Assembly: GCA_014804905.1 (NCBI GenBank) | Contig: JAAUYX010000069.1 | Span: 11,438-32,794, forward strand | DNA length: 21,357 bases | Source: Desulfovibrio sp. | GTDB taxonomy: Bacteria; Desulfobacterota; Desulfovibrionia; Desulfovibrionales; Desulfovibrionaceae | Direction: 5' to 3' | Shown here: positions 7,488 through 15,511 of the stretch, one piece after another | Layout: each line of letters starts with the position of its first letter | Numbering within the stretch: position 1 is the stretch's first letter | The notes under the pieces: model-generated | What the model saw: the letters and a program-made list of their open reading frames with translations, nothing else | Told to the model about the DNA's origin: nothing | Databases searched by the model: none | Position numbers and translations under genes: made by a program

Positions 7488-8186
7488 ATGAAACGGCATC
7501 TTGTGACGGCGCTGTGCGCCGCTTTTTTGCTCGCCGGGGCCTGCGCGCTCGGCGCGTCTGGGGCGCAGGCGGCCGCCAGCGCGGCGGACCGGGCCCTGCA
7601 GGAGGCGTGGACGGCCTACAATATCGGCAATTATCAGAAAACCCTGCGCCTTATTGAGCCCCTGGCGGGCGACGGCAACCCGCGTGCGCAGGTCATGCTC
7701 GGCCGCTGCTATGAGAACGGCCTTGGCGTGAAGCAGGACCTGGGCGTGGCCGCCCAGTGGTTCCAGCTTGCGGCGGAGCAGAATGACAGCGAGGCCCAGG
7801 TGCTCCTCGCCTATTGCTACGAAGTGGGCGCGGGCGTTCCGAAAGACCCGCAGCAGGTGATGAACCTCATGACGCGCGCGGCCGAAGCCGGCAATGCCGA
7901 GGCGCAGTTCAACCTGGCGCTCAACTACAGCCAGGGCCTCTACGGCGCGCCCAAGAACGAGCAGGAGAGTTTCCGCTGGGCCAGCCTCTCGGCGCAGCAG
8001 GGCTATGCCCAGGCCGAGCGTTTCCTCGGCGCCTGCTATGAATACGGCTTCGGCGTCACGGCCGACCAGGCCCAGGCCCAGGCGTGGTACGCCAAGGCCG
8101 AGGCTCAGGGCCTCTCGCGCGAGGGCAGCATCTTCAACAAGGTGACGGACTACACCATGCCCGCGTCGGAAGCCGTGCAGCAGTAA
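7488..8186 (+). CDS. Exported Sel1-like repeat protein
   Basis: A 232-residue protein with an N-terminal signal peptide (MKRH, a hydrophobic core LVTALCAAFLLAGACALG, cleavage likely after GAQA near residue 28), so it is probably periplasmic. The mature part is a string of about four Sel1-like repeats (SLR, TPR-related helix pairs). These are recognisable by the AQxxLGxCYexGxGV and W(F/Y)xxAAEQ signatures: QVMLGRCYENGLGV, QVLLAYCYEVGAGV, AQFNLALNYSQGLYG and ERFLGACYEYGFGV. Such repeats are scaffolds for protein-protein contacts; no catalytic motif is visible and the partner is unknown. A lipoprotein is unlikely because the cysteine in LLAGAC lacks a good lipobox. I chose ATG 7488 because it begins the signal peptide and follows AAGGGG at 7476-7481; upstream in-frame sequence crosses the divergent promoter region. 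A terminator follows directly, so it is monocistronic. Confidence 0.85.
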   Translation: MKRHLVTALCAAFLLAGACALGASGAQAAASAADRALQEAWTAYNIGNYQKTLRLIEPLAGDGNPRAQVMLGRCYENGLGVKQDLGVAAQWFQLAAEQNDSEAQVLLAYCYEVGAGVPKDPQQVMNLMTRAAEAGNAEAQFNLALNYSQGLYGAPKNEQESFRWASLSAQQGYAQAERFLGACYEYGFGVTADQAQAQAWYAKAEAQGLSREGSIFNKVTDYTMPASEAVQQ

Positions 8187-8212
8187 AGAGGCTGCACACT
8201 GCGTGTTTCAGG

Positions 8213-8238
8213 GCCGCTCCTCCGGGGGCGGCTTTTTT
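8213..8238 (+). terminator. Intrinsic terminator after the Sel1-repeat gene
   Basis: GCCGCTCC (8213-8220), loop TCCG, GGGGCGGC (8225-8232), with one U-G wobble pair in RNA, then six T (8233-8238). On the opposite strand there is no T-run, so it serves the + strand gene and not recJ. Confidence 0.9.
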
Positions 8239-8275
8239 CATTTTGAGGGGAGCGTGCGGGCGGCGTTTCGGCCGC

Positions 8276-10099
8276 TCACGGGTGCGGCGCGACGTCCCGG
8301 CAGAGCTTCCAGTCGCGGATGCCGAGGTCCACGGAGGCCACGCCGTTATAGGTGTCGATGCGCGGGGTGTAGGCAATGCGGATGGTCTTGCCCACGAGCG
8401 ATGCCGGAAGCGCCTCGGCCATGCGCCAGGCTTTGGCCGAGAGGATGAGGCCGCTTTGCTCGTCCTTGAGGTGCAGGCGCACATGCTCGCGCCCGCGGCC
8501 AATGTAGGAGCGCTCTGTGACGAGAAGCGGCGGCGAGGCGAAAACAGGCTCGGCGTTGCCCGGCCCGAAGGGCTGGAGGAGCTGGAGCTCCTTGAGGAAG
8601 TCGAGGTCGGCGGCTCTGTCGAAGCCGAGCTCGCATTCGAGGGTGAGGGTGGGCTCCAGCGGTTCGGGCCCCAGCGCCTCGGCCACGGCCGCATCGAAGC
8701 GGGCGCGGAATTCCTCCAGCCGCCCGGCCTCGAGGCGTACCCCCGCGGCCAGCCGGTGCCCGCCGAAGCCCGCAAGGCAGTCGGCCACGCGGGAAAGCCC
8801 GGCGTGGAGGTCAAATTCCCTCACCGAGCGGCCCGAGCCCTTGAGGGTCTCCTCCTCCCGGCAGAGCACGATGGCCGGGCGGTAAAATTCCTCCACAATG
8901 CGCGAGGCCACGATGCCCACGATGCCGGGATGCCAGTCCTCCCCGTAGAGCACGAGGCCCGCGTGCGGCCCGCGGTCCAGAAGTTCCGCCGCCTGTTTGC
9001 GGGCGGCAAGGTGGACGCGCTCCTCCTCGGCCTTGCGCTCGGTGTTGCAGGCGTCCAGCGCGGCGGCAAGTCTGGCGGCCCGTGCGTGGTCCTGCTCGCG
9101 CAGGAGCTGGAGCGCCGTTTCCGCGCTGCCCATGCGGCCCGCGGCATTGATGCGCGGCGCCAGGCGGAACACCACCTGCCCAGCGGTGAGCGTGGCCGCG
9201 GGATCAGAGTTACTCACGGTCTTGAGCGCGGCGATGCCGGGCCTCGCGCCGCGGCCGATGCGGACAAGGCCCCCGCGCACGAGGACGCGGTTCTCGCCCG
9301 TGAGGCGCATGACGTCGGCGAGCGTCCCCAGGGCCACGAGGTCCAGCGCCTCGTCCATGCGGAAGCGCCTGCCTGTATGCGGGGCAAGCGCGGCGTTGAC
9401 TGCCGCCATGAGGTAGAAGGCCACGCCCACCCCGGCGAGATGCGTGCAGGGCCAGAGGGACGGGTCGCCCGTGCGCGGGTTGCAGATGGCGTGGGCCGGG
9501 GGCAACTCCTCGGGGGGCACATGATGGTCCGTGACGATGACGGTCATGCCGAGCTCGCGCGCGCGGGCCACGGCAGCGGCGTCGGAAATGCCGCAATCCA
9601 CGGTGAGCAGGATGCCGCAGCCCGACCCGGCCAGCGCCTCCACGCCCGGAATATTGAGGCCGTAGCCCTCGGCCTGCCTGTCCGGCAGATGATGAGCGGC
9701 CTCGAAGCCGTGGGCGGCGAGCACATCCAGCACCAGCGCCGTGGCGGTGACGCCGTCCACGTCATAGTCGCCCCAGACGGCGAGGCGTTTGCCGGAGAGC
9801 AGGCCCTCGGCAATCAGGGCCGCGGCTTGGGGGAGCTGCGGCCAGCGCCCCGGCGGGGTGAGGGAATTGAGCCGTGCGGAAAGAAAGGCGTTGATGGCCT
9901 CGGCGTCGGTGAAGCCGCGCCGCCAGAGGATTTCGAGCAGGAGCGGGGAGATGGCGAGCTCCTCCGCGAGGTTGGCCGGGGGCTGGGCAGGGGGGCTGGC
10001 TGCGGGGACATCTTCTGCGGCAGAGGCCCCGTGCGCGGGCTTCCCGTGCGCGGTCGGTTTGTCGCCCTGCGGGGCTCCGCGCAGGAGCCAGTGGCTCAT
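8276..10099 (-). CDS. recJ: Single-stranded-DNA-specific exonuclease RecJ
   Basis: A 607-residue DHH-family 5'-to-3' single-strand exonuclease for recombination and mismatch/base-excision repair. The DHH phosphoesterase motifs are visible: DYDVDG at 111-116, TVDCG with D168, and TDHH at 190-193. The DHHA1 part follows with NAAGRMG, then [15 protein letters not shown] and GSGRSV; the C-terminal OB-fold region contains [10 protein letters not shown]. Length fits RecJ (E. coli 577). Residues about 11-45 form an Ala/Pro-rich insertion after the conserved start MSHWLLRG. The ATG at 10099 overlaps the stop of the TPR gene as ATGA, giving translational coupling, so I prefer it to a longer frame that would run over that gene. 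It is the last gene of the yicC operon and converges on the Sel1-repeat gene. No U-tailed terminator is seen on its own strand. Confidence 0.94.
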   Translation of the reverse strand: MSHWLLRGAPQGDKPTAHGKPAHGASAAEDVPAASPPAQPPANLAEELAISPLLLEILWRRGFTDAEAINAFLSARLNSLTPPGRWPQLPQAAALIAEGLLSGKRLAVWGDYDVDGVTATALVLDVLAAHGFEAAHHLPDRQAEGYGLNIPGVEALAGSGCGILLTVDCGISDAAAVARARELGMTVIVTDHHVPPEELPPAHAICNPRTGDPSLWPCTHLAGVGVAFYLMAAVNAALAPHTGRRFRMDEALDLVALGTLADVMRLTGENRVLVRGGLVRIGRGARPGIAALKTVSNSDPAATLTAGQVVFRLAPRINAAGRMGSAETALQLLREQDHARAARLAAALDACNTERKAEEERVHLAARKQAAELLDRGPHAGLVLYGEDWHPGIVGIVASRIVEEFYRPAIVLCREEETLKGSGRSVREFDLHAGLSRVADCLAGFGGHRLAAGVRLEAGRLEEFRARFDAAVAEALGPEPLEPTLTLECELGFDRAADLDFLKELQLLQPFGPGNAEPVFASPPLLVTERSYIGRGREHVRLHLKDEQSGLILSAKAWRMAEALPASLVGKTIRIAYTPRIDTYNGVASVDLGIRDWKLCRDVAPHP

Positions 10100-11010
10100 T
10101 GCGGCCCCGTGGTCGGCGCCGCGGCGGACGCTCCGGCATCCGCCCCCGCGGCGGCCGCGGGCGCGGCCGCAGGGGCCGCAGGCTTCGCCTGTGCCGGCGC
10201 GCCCCCGCGCGCGGCCACTGTGAGCACTTCGCGCACCCTGTCCATCTTTTCCGCGGGCACCAGCGATTTCTGCAGGAGCCACTTGAGGAACTTGAGCGAG
10301 ATTTCGTGCCGCGGCGCCAGCGTGAGCGCGGTGAAGAGGTGCTCGAGGCAGCCGTCCATGTCCTTGGTTTCGAGGAGCACGCGCGCGAGGTTCATGTGCA
10401 GGTTTTCGTCATTGGCCGTTATCTGGAGGGCGCGCTGGTAATACTCCACGGACTGCGTCAGCATCTTGTTCTTGCGCATATTGATGCCGAACTCGTTGAA
10501 CAGGTGCTTGTGCTCCGGTTCAAAGGTCCCTTCCAGATTGAGGAGGCGGTCGAAGATGTCTTGCGCCTTGTCGACCTCGCCGCGCTCCATATAGGTGAGG
10601 CCGATGCCGAAAGTGGCGCGCACGTTGACCGGGTCTATCTTGAGGGCGCGGGAATATTCATATTCCGCGGCGAAGTTTTCGCCCTTTTCGCGGTGGCCGT
10701 CGCCCTTGCCCACGGACTGCTCGACCTCGCGCATCTTGGGGTAGACCGACATCTGGTAAAATTCCGGCTCGGGCGAGAACTTGGCGATGAGCTCGTCCAT
10801 GGAAATCTTGCGCTTGGGGCCGCTCGGCACATAGTTGGCGTTGAGCGGCTGGCACTCGATGACATCCCCGTGCTGCTCCACGAACCAGAAGGTTTTCTGG
10901 ACGGTCTTGCGCGTGGTGGTTCCCGTGCCGACCTTGCGGATTTCCTGGGTGGAAAACACCCCGCGCACATCGGTCTTGTTCTGTCCGGCGGACGCTGCTG
11001 ACTCGGCCAT
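10096..11010 (-). CDS. Tetratricopeptide-repeat protein, function unknown
   Basis: A 304-residue protein without signal peptide or membrane segment, so cytoplasmic. Residues about 30-95 form a distinct N-terminal module ([20 protein letters not shown], later [14 protein letters not shown]). Residues about 110-245 are TPR-like helix pairs: [20 protein letters not shown], then [20 protein letters not shown], then [15 protein letters not shown]. The last 40 or so residues are an Ala/Pro-rich low-complexity tail. TPRs are protein-binding scaffolds; no enzyme motif is visible. The start at 11010 ([10 protein letters not shown]) has GAGGA upstream. The frame is open further upstream but that stretch is proline/arginine-rich noise overlapping pyrF. 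The stop overlaps the recJ start (ATGA), and pyrF ends 19 bases before it, so it is an operon member. A role with RecJ is suggested only by position. Confidence 0.8.
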   Translation of the reverse strand: MAESAASAGQNKTDVRGVFSTQEIRKVGTGTTTRKTVQKTFWFVEQHGDVIECQPLNANYVPSGPKRKISMDELIAKFSPEPEFYQMSVYPKMREVEQSVGKGDGHREKGENFAAEYEYSRALKIDPVNVRATFGIGLTYMERGEVDKAQDIFDRLLNLEGTFEPEHKHLFNEFGINMRKNKMLTQSVEYYQRALQITANDENLHMNLARVLLETKDMDGCLEHLFTALTLAPRHEISLKFLKWLLQKSLVPAEKMDRVREVLTVAARGGAPAQAKPAAPAAAPAAAAGADAGASAAAPTTGPQ

Positions 11011-11029
11011 GATTTCCTCTGTGCTGCGA

Positions 11030-11743
11030 TTATTCTGCGGCGGGCGCGGCGGCCGCGGCCCGTATTTCTTCAAGGATGGCGCAGGCCGCCTCGGCAGGGG
11101 AGGGGGCCTCGATGATGGGGCGCCCGACCACAAGGTAGTCCGCCCCGGCCTCTACGGCCTCAGCCGGGGTCATGGTGCGCCGCTGGTCTCCGGAGTCCGC
11201 GCCCGCGGGGCGGATGCCGGGGCAGAGGCAGGCGAGGCCGGGGGAGGCGGCCTTGATGTCCCGCACTTCCCGGCCGGAGCAGACCACGCCGTCCAGCCCC
11301 CAGTCGGCGGCTGACGCCGCTAGGTCCTGCGCGTAGACGCCGGGGGGCGCGCTCACGCCGGGCATTTCTCCGGGGCCGAAGCTCGTGAGCGCGGTCACGC
11401 CGAAAAGCAGCGGCGCCGAGCAGGCGTCCACCGCCGTGTTCCGGGCCTCCAGCGCGGCCTGGCACATGCGCTTGCCGCCCTGGCAGTGCAGGGTGAGCAT
11501 GTCCGCGCCGAGCACGCCCGCCGCAGTGACGGCGCGGGCGACCGTGTGCGGGATGTCGTAGAACTTGAGGTCCAGAAAGACGCGGAAGCCCTGCTCCTTG
11601 AGGCGCTCCAGCAGGCGCGGGCCGCCGAGGGTGAAGAGTTCGAGGCCCACCTTGCACCAGTTGAGGGCGTCGCGCAGCTGGCGCGCCATGCTGACGGCTT
11701 TTTCACGGTCCGGGAGGTCGAGGGCGACGATGAGTTCGGGCAT
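11030..11743 (-). CDS. pyrF: Orotidine 5'-phosphate decarboxylase
   Basis: PyrF catalyses the last step of UMP synthesis, decarboxylation of OMP. The protein is 237 residues, typical for the family. It starts MPELIVALDLPD, the first strand of the TIM barrel with the substrate-binding aspartate. K31 lies in CKVGLELF, and the catalytic array is DLKFYDIPHTV with D58, K60 and D63. Later blocks are ADMLTLHCQGG, the ALTSFG strand, LCPGIRP and ADYLVVGRPI (phosphate loop). The start at 11743 has GGAG in CAGGCGGAGCGCC just upstream and matches the usual PyrF N-terminus; the open frame further upstream overlaps gmk. It begins 13 bases after the gmk stop, so two nucleotide-metabolism genes are adjacent. 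The C-terminus is Ala-rich. Confidence 0.94.
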   Translation of the reverse strand: MPELIVALDLPDREKAVSMARQLRDALNWCKVGLELFTLGGPRLLERLKEQGFRVFLDLKFYDIPHTVARAVTAAGVLGADMLTLHCQGGKRMCQAALEARNTAVDACSAPLLFGVTALTSFGPGEMPGVSAPPGVYAQDLAASAADWGLDGVVCSGREVRDIKAASPGLACLCPGIRPAGADSGDQRRTMTPAEAVEAGADYLVVGRPIIEAPSPAEAACAILEEIRAAAAAPAAE

Positions 11744-11756
11744 GGCGCTCCGCCTG

Positions 11757-12365
11757 TCAGGGAGTGGCGAGAAGATCGCCCACAAGCCGGGGATTGCGGG
11801 CGGGGGCCAGCGTGGCGGCCACATAGGCCGCGCGCAGGCGGTCATAAGCCGCGTCCAGGTCGTCGTTGACCACCAGGGCGTCGTACCACGGGGCTTCGCA
11901 GAGTTCGCGCCGGGCATTGGCGAGGCGGCGCTCGATGGCGGCCTCGTCGTCCTGCCCGCGCAGGCGCAGGCGTCGCTCCAGTTCCGTCATGCTCGGCGGC
12001 AGGATGAAGATGAAGCAGGTCCCCTCGAGATTCAGCTTGAGCTGGGCCGCGCCCTGCACGTCGATGTCAAAGAGGATGTCGCGCCCTTGCGCGAGCATCT
12101 CCCGCACGGGCGCGAGCGGCGTGCCGTAGAGGTTGCCGTGCACCTCGGCCCATTCGGCGAAGTCCCCGGCGGCGCGGCGCTCCTCAAAGGCCTGCCGGCT
12201 GAGAAAGATATAGTCCCTGCCGTCCACCTCGCCCTCGCGCGGGGCTCTCGTGGTGCAGCTCACCGAATAGCCGAGGCCGGGAAATTCGGCGGCAAGGCGG
12301 CGGATGAGGGTGGTCTTGCCCGCGCCCGAGGGCGCGCTGATCACAAGCGCGATGCCCTGGCGCAT
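11757..12365 (-). CDS. gmk: Guanylate kinase
   Basis: Phosphorylates GMP to GDP with ATP. At 202 residues it has the normal length. The P-loop is SAPSGAGKTT with K17. The GMP-binding segment follows: SVSCTTRAPREGEVDGRDYIF, cut here by family landmarks into the TTRAPR and DGRDY boxes. Further on are the EWAEVHGNLYGTP box and DIDVQGA (Walker B-like). The lid region contains RLRLRGQDDEAAIERRL. The ATG at 12365 overlaps the remA stop by one base (TGATG), so translation is coupled. The yicC-remA-gmk order is widely conserved in bacteria and supports the call. No rpoZ gene follows; pyrF does. Confidence 0.96.
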   Translation of the reverse strand: MRQGIALVISAPSGAGKTTLIRRLAAEFPGLGYSVSCTTRAPREGEVDGRDYIFLSRQAFEERRAAGDFAEWAEVHGNLYGTPLAPVREMLAQGRDILFDIDVQGAAQLKLNLEGTCFIFILPPSMTELERRLRLRGQDDEAAIERRLANARRELCEAPWYDALVVNDDLDAAYDRLRAAYVAATLAPARNPRLVGDLLATP

Positions 12366-12616
12366 CAGGCGTCCTCCTGCGCGAAGCGCTGGCTGATGGT
12401 CTCCGGCTGGATGGAGGAAAGGATCACATGGTTGGAATCCGTGACGAGGATGGAGCGCGTCTTGCGGCCCTGGGTGGCGTCCACGAGGCGGCCGGCGGCG
12501 CGGGCGTCCTCGCGCAGGCGGCGCATGGGCGACGACGCCGGGTTGGCGATGCCCACCACGCGCGCGGCAAGGACGTAGTTGCCGAAACCGATATTGATGA
12601 GTCTTTCGCCTGCCAT
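12365..12616 (-). CDS. remA: RemA/YlzA-family (DUF370) small DNA-binding regulator
   Basis: An 83-residue protein of the DUF370/RemA family, beginning [20 protein letters not shown] and continuing with [27 protein letters not shown] and DSNHVILS, all family signatures. In Bacillus subtilis RemA activates biofilm matrix genes by binding DNA; its role in Desulfovibrio-type bacteria is, to my knowledge, not established. It sits three bases after the yicC stop and overlaps gmk by one base. The ribosome binding site is weak (GGA in GGAATAGCAG), consistent with translational coupling to yicC. Confidence 0.9.
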   Translation of the reverse strand: MAGERLINIGFGNYVLAARVVGIANPASSPMRRLREDARAAGRLVDATQGRKTRSILVTDSNHVILSSIQPETISQRFAQEDA

Positions 12617-12619
12617 CTG

Positions 12620-13501
12620 CTATTCCAAGTTTTGCACCTGCTCACGGCATTTTTCCAGCTCGTTCTTGAAATCCACCACCAGGCGGGAGAGCTGGATGTC
12701 CGGTATCTTGTTGCCGCAGGTGTTGATCTCGCGGAAGCACTCCTGAAGGGTGAAGTCGAGGCGGCGCCCGACGTCCCCGCCCTCGCGCAAGAGCTCGCGC
12801 AGCCGGGCGAGATGCGCGGAAAGGCGCGTGAGCTCCTCGCTCACGTCCAGGCGGTCCATGAGCACGGCCACTTCCTGCAAATAGCGGCCTTCGTCCAGCG
12901 CAAGGCCCTCGGGCGCGAGCAGCTCGCCCACGCGGGCGCGGAGCGCCTCGGCCCGCTCTTTCTTGATGGCCGGGGCAAAGGCCGCCAGTTTTTCCGTCCA
13001 GGCCTCCATTTGGCGCAGGCGCGCGTCGAGGTCGGCGGCGAGGGCCGCCCCTTCAGCGGCGCGGGACTGGTTCCAGTCCGTGAGGGCGAGGACGAGGCCC
13101 TCTTCCAGCCGGCGCACAAGGGCCTCGTCCGGCGTGCCGCCATTTTCGCCCCAGAGCGCGGGCACGGAGAGCAGGGCCGCATAGTCGGGCGTGAATACCT
13201 CCCCGCGTTCCCGGGCAAGGGCAGCGAGGCTGTCCAGCATGGAGGAGGCCAGGGCGGCGTCAAAGCCGGAGCCGGCCTGTGCTCCGCTCACCCGCTGGAT
13301 GGTGAGGCTCACGTCCACCCGGCCGCGGCTGGCGTGGCGCCGTACGACCTTCTCCAGCTGGGGCTCGAGGCAGCGGACGGCCGGGGGCAGCCGCCACTTG
13401 AGGTCAAGATGGCGCCCGTTGACGCTTTTCACTTCCCATTGCTGGATGCTGTCGGCGTTTTCCACGAGACAGCGGCCAAAGCCGGTCATGCTGCGAAGCA
13501 T
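12620..13501 (-). CDS. YicC-family endoribonuclease
   Basis: A 293-residue YicC-family protein (E. coli YicC 287). The N-terminus MLRSMTGFGR and KSVNGRHLDLKWRLP are typical of the YicC-like N-terminal domain. The C-terminal DUF1732 domain is seen in GRRLDFTLQECFREINTCGNK followed by VVDFKNELEK, with the conserved E and NT/K positions. E. coli YicC is reported to be an RNase acting on small RNA. I chose ATG 13501 because AGGGGG lies 8 bases upstream; an in-frame ATG at 13525 has no ribosome binding site and adds eight atypical residues. It is the first gene of a six-gene minus-strand operon, behind a good promoter. Confidence 0.92.
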   Translation of the reverse strand: MLRSMTGFGRCLVENADSIQQWEVKSVNGRHLDLKWRLPPAVRCLEPQLEKVVRRHASRGRVDVSLTIQRVSGAQAGSGFDAALASSMLDSLAALARERGEVFTPDYAALLSVPALWGENGGTPDEALVRRLEEGLVLALTDWNQSRAAEGAALAADLDARLRQMEAWTEKLAAFAPAIKKERAEALRARVGELLAPEGLALDEGRYLQEVAVLMDRLDVSEELTRLSAHLARLRELLREGGDVGRRLDFTLQECFREINTCGNKIPDIQLSRLVVDFKNELEKCREQVQNLE

Positions 13502-13561
13502 GGCGCGTGCCCCCTGAGTTGCCATTGGTTGCCGTGCGGCGGCAGTGCTTGCGAAAGAAAA

Positions 13562-13590
13562 ATTTTACTTCAGGGGCGGGCGGATTGCAA
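13562..13590 (-). promoter_or_regulatory. Sigma-70-type promoter of the yicC-remA-gmk-pyrF-TPR-recJ operon
   Basis: Read on the minus strand: TTGCAA (13585-13590), exactly 17 bases, then TAAAAT (13562-13567, 5 of 6). The predicted start is near 13555, about 54 bases before the yicC ATG. It lies just after the chemoreceptor terminator, so the blocks are separately transcribed. Confidence 0.75.
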
Positions 13591-13605
13591 GGCGGGAGGC
13601 ATATG

Positions 13606-13640
13606 CACAAAGGCCGGCCCCCGCGAGAGGGCCGGCCCGG
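13606..13640 (-). terminator. Terminator of the chemoreceptor gene
   Basis: GGCCGGCCC (13612-13620) and its exact complement GGGCCGGCC (13629-13637) form a 9-bp stem with an 8-base loop. On the minus strand it is followed by TTTGTG, a short U-tail. It starts about 48 bases after the chemoreceptor stop. Confidence 0.75.
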
Positions 13641-13687
13641 CTGTGGCACTAGGGTTCCCGTGGCGCTCATCGCCCGCGGGGCGAAGT

Positions 13688-15259
13688 TCAGGCGTTTTCC
13701 TTTTCGCCTTCCTTGCGCATACCTTCGAGGATGTCGGTAAGCACATGTGATTCCTGCACCATTTCGGCCATCTGGTCCACGGCTTCGCCCATAACCCGCG
13801 AAATCTCGGCGCTGAGGTGGTTCACCTCGGTGATGCTGCGGTTGATTTCTTCCGAGGCGGCGGACTGCTCTGTGGCTGCGGCGGCAATGGCGGACACGCG
13901 CAGGCTGGAATCTTCCGCAAGGCCGGAGATGTGCTCGAGGGCCGCGCCGGATTCCTCGCCCATGTGGCTCGTGTGCTCGATGGCTTCCACCGCGGTGTCG
14001 AGGTTGGCGGAGCTCTTGGCGGTGCGCTGCTGGATGGCCTCGATGGCGGATTCCACGTCGCGCGTGGCGCTCATGGTCTTTTCCGCGAGCTTGCGCACCT
14101 CGTCGGCCACCACGGCGAAGCCGCGACCCGCCTCGCCCGCGCGGGCGGCCTCGATGGCGGCGTTGAGCGCGAGCAGGTTGGTCTGGTCCGCGATGTCCCG
14201 GATGAGGGTGAGCACCGTGCCGATGTCCTTGGCCTGCTTGTCAAGGCCTTCCATATCCGTCTTGAGGTTGACGGAAAGGGTGCGCAGGGTGCGCAGGCTC
14301 TCGACCGTGCGCAGCACCAGGGCGTTGCCCTCGTGGGCCTGGGTCTGCACCGAAGTGGCGGCGTCGGCCGCGCCCTCGGCGTTGCTCGCCACCTCGAGCA
14401 CCGTGGAGTTCATCTCGTTCATGGCCGTGGCGGACTCGGAGAGGCGCGCGGCCGCTTCCTGGGCCTGGTTGCGCACTTCGTTCAGGGCCACGTTCAGGCT
14501 TTCCGCGCCCTTGTCGATGCCGCTCACCACGCTTTCGAGCTGGGTGACCATGTGCGCGCGCGCCTCGGCCGCGGCCTGCTTGCTGTGCTTTTCAAGGGCG
14601 ATGCGCTCGGTGATGTCCTCGCCCACTTCAAGGTGGCCGATGACCTTGCCGCTCGCGTCATGCAGGTATTCCAGGATGATCTGCATGGTCTTGCCGTTGG
14701 GCATGTGGTTGATGACGCGGTGGTTGCCCTTGCGCAGCTGCTCGATGCCGCAGTTGGGCGTATTGCAGATATTGCCGCCCTTGGCCGAGCAGTGCCTGCC
14801 CATGACCTCGTCCATGGAGGTCTTGCCCATGGACTTGAGCGAGGCCGTGTTGCAGAAGGTCCAGTTCATGTCCGGGTCCGTGACGGCGATGGCCCAGGGC
14901 AGGCCGTTGAGGATGCTCTCGTACCAGTGCGTGCGCTCCTGCGAGCGTTTCCTCATGCCCACCACGCCGCGGGCGAGCGGCGCGAGGCTGCCGCAGGCGG
15001 CCGGGTCCAGCGGGGGCACGGGCTTGCCCTGCGAGGCGGCCTCGGCGTACTCCACGATTTTCGGCAAATCGCCCGTGCTTTTGGCAATGAGAAAGGCCCC
15101 GATGATGGCAAGGACGATGGCCGCGCCGATACCGGGCAGGGCCGCGCCCCAGACGGAGGCCTCCGACGACATGCTGATGCTCACGATGCAGGCGAGGCAC
15201 GCAAGCACCAGGAAGCAGAGGAAGATAAGCACCTGTTTGGAGCTGGATGAGTTGCTCAT
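13688..15259 (-). CDS. Methyl-accepting chemotaxis protein with cytoplasmic PAS domain
   Basis: A 523-residue chemoreceptor. Two membrane helices (about 9-30 and 38-59) are separated by only about seven residues, so there is essentially no periplasmic sensor domain. Residues 60-110 look like a HAMP-type linker. A PAS domain (about 112-220) contains cysteines C136, C157, C165 and C170, the last three in [14 protein letters not shown]; this loop recalls those in other Desulfovibrio chemoreceptors and might bind a metal, cluster or redox signal. The PAS domain ends in [12 protein letters not shown]. The long coiled-coil signalling domain holds the invariant hairpin tip [20 protein letters not shown] then [18 protein letters not shown], which contacts CheA/CheW. 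No NWETF-like pentapeptide is seen at the C-terminus (EKENA). The ATG at 15259 has AAAGGA upstream. The gene is monocistronic, with a FliA-type promoter and its own terminator. Confidence 0.93.
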   Translation of the reverse strand: MSNSSSSKQVLIFLCFLVLACLACIVSISMSSEASVWGAALPGIGAAIVLAIIGAFLIAKSTGDLPKIVEYAEAASQGKPVPPLDPAACGSLAPLARGVVGMRKRSQERTHWYESILNGLPWAIAVTDPDMNWTFCNTASLKSMGKTSMDEVMGRHCSAKGGNICNTPNCGIEQLRKGNHRVINHMPNGKTMQIILEYLHDASGKVIGHLEVGEDITERIALEKHSKQAAAEARAHMVTQLESVVSGIDKGAESLNVALNEVRNQAQEAAARLSESATAMNEMNSTVLEVASNAEGAADAATSVQTQAHEGNALVLRTVESLRTLRTLSVNLKTDMEGLDKQAKDIGTVLTLIRDIADQTNLLALNAAIEAARAGEAGRGFAVVADEVRKLAEKTMSATRDVESAIEAIQQRTAKSSANLDTAVEAIEHTSHMGEESGAALEHISGLAEDSSLRVSAIAAAATEQSAASEEINRSITEVNHLSAEISRVMGEAVDQMAEMVQESHVLTDILEGMRKEGEKENA

Positions 15260-15420
15260 GGCTGTGTCCTTTCCGATAACTGCGGAGCAGAAGTGCCGCC
15301 GGGAAGCCAGTACCCGTGCGGCGCATCACCGGGCCTGGGTGACGCCGATGCCCTTGCCGGGGGAAGCCCACCCTGCGCCCGCCGCCACGGGCGGCGCGGA
15401 CACAGCGGGGCTTGCCACTC

Positions 15421-15447
15421 TGTTCGGCCTGTGGTGGAGAAACTTTA
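15421..15447 (-). promoter_or_regulatory. Sigma-28 (FliA)-type promoter of the chemoreceptor gene
   Basis: On the minus strand: TAAAGTTT (15440-15447, all 8 consensus positions), exactly 11 bases, then GCCGAACA (15421-15428, 6 of 8 against GCCGATAA). This is the classical flagellar/chemotaxis sigma-28 layout. The transcript would have a leader of about 155 bases with a GC-rich hairpin (GCCGCC 15381-15386 with GGCGGC 15390-15395). Confidence 0.8.
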
Positions 15448-15456
15448 TATGGAACG

Positions 15457-15480
15457 GGCCTTTTTGCAAGAAAAAAGGCC
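15457..15480. repeat. 9-bp inverted repeat beside the sigma-28 promoter
   Basis: GGCCTTTTT (15457-15465) and AAAAAGGCC (15472-15480) are perfect inverted arms around GCAAGA. It lies 10 bases upstream of the FliA-type -35 and overlaps the T-run of the recR terminator. It may help stop recR transcripts or be a regulator site; which is not decidable from sequence. Confidence 0.5.
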
Positions 15481-15511
15481 GGAAACGCGGGCACGGCCGC
15501 GGCGAACCCGC
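15470..15511 (-). terminator. Likely terminator of the ilvE-dnaX-ebfC-recR block
   Basis: On the minus strand just after the recR stop: GGCCG (15494-15498 complement), a 12-base loop, CGGCC (15477-15481 complement), then six T. An alternative stem, GCGGG with CCCGC (15487-15491 and 15507-15511), competes. The stems are short but the T-run is good. Confidence 0.55.

Noticed and set aside
7488..7580. Lipoprotein signal in the Sel1-repeat protein
   Set aside because: The cysteine in LLAGAC lacks leucine at -3 and a better signal peptidase I site (GAQA) follows.
8084..10441. 785-codon plus-strand open frame over recJ
   Set aside because: Runs through recJ with its DHH motifs in the other direction and crosses the Sel1 terminator; composition is Arg/Gly/Ala noise.
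15381..15395. GCCGCC/GGCGGC hairpin in the receptor leader as a terminator
   Set aside because: No T-run on either strand and it lies within the expected receptor transcript.
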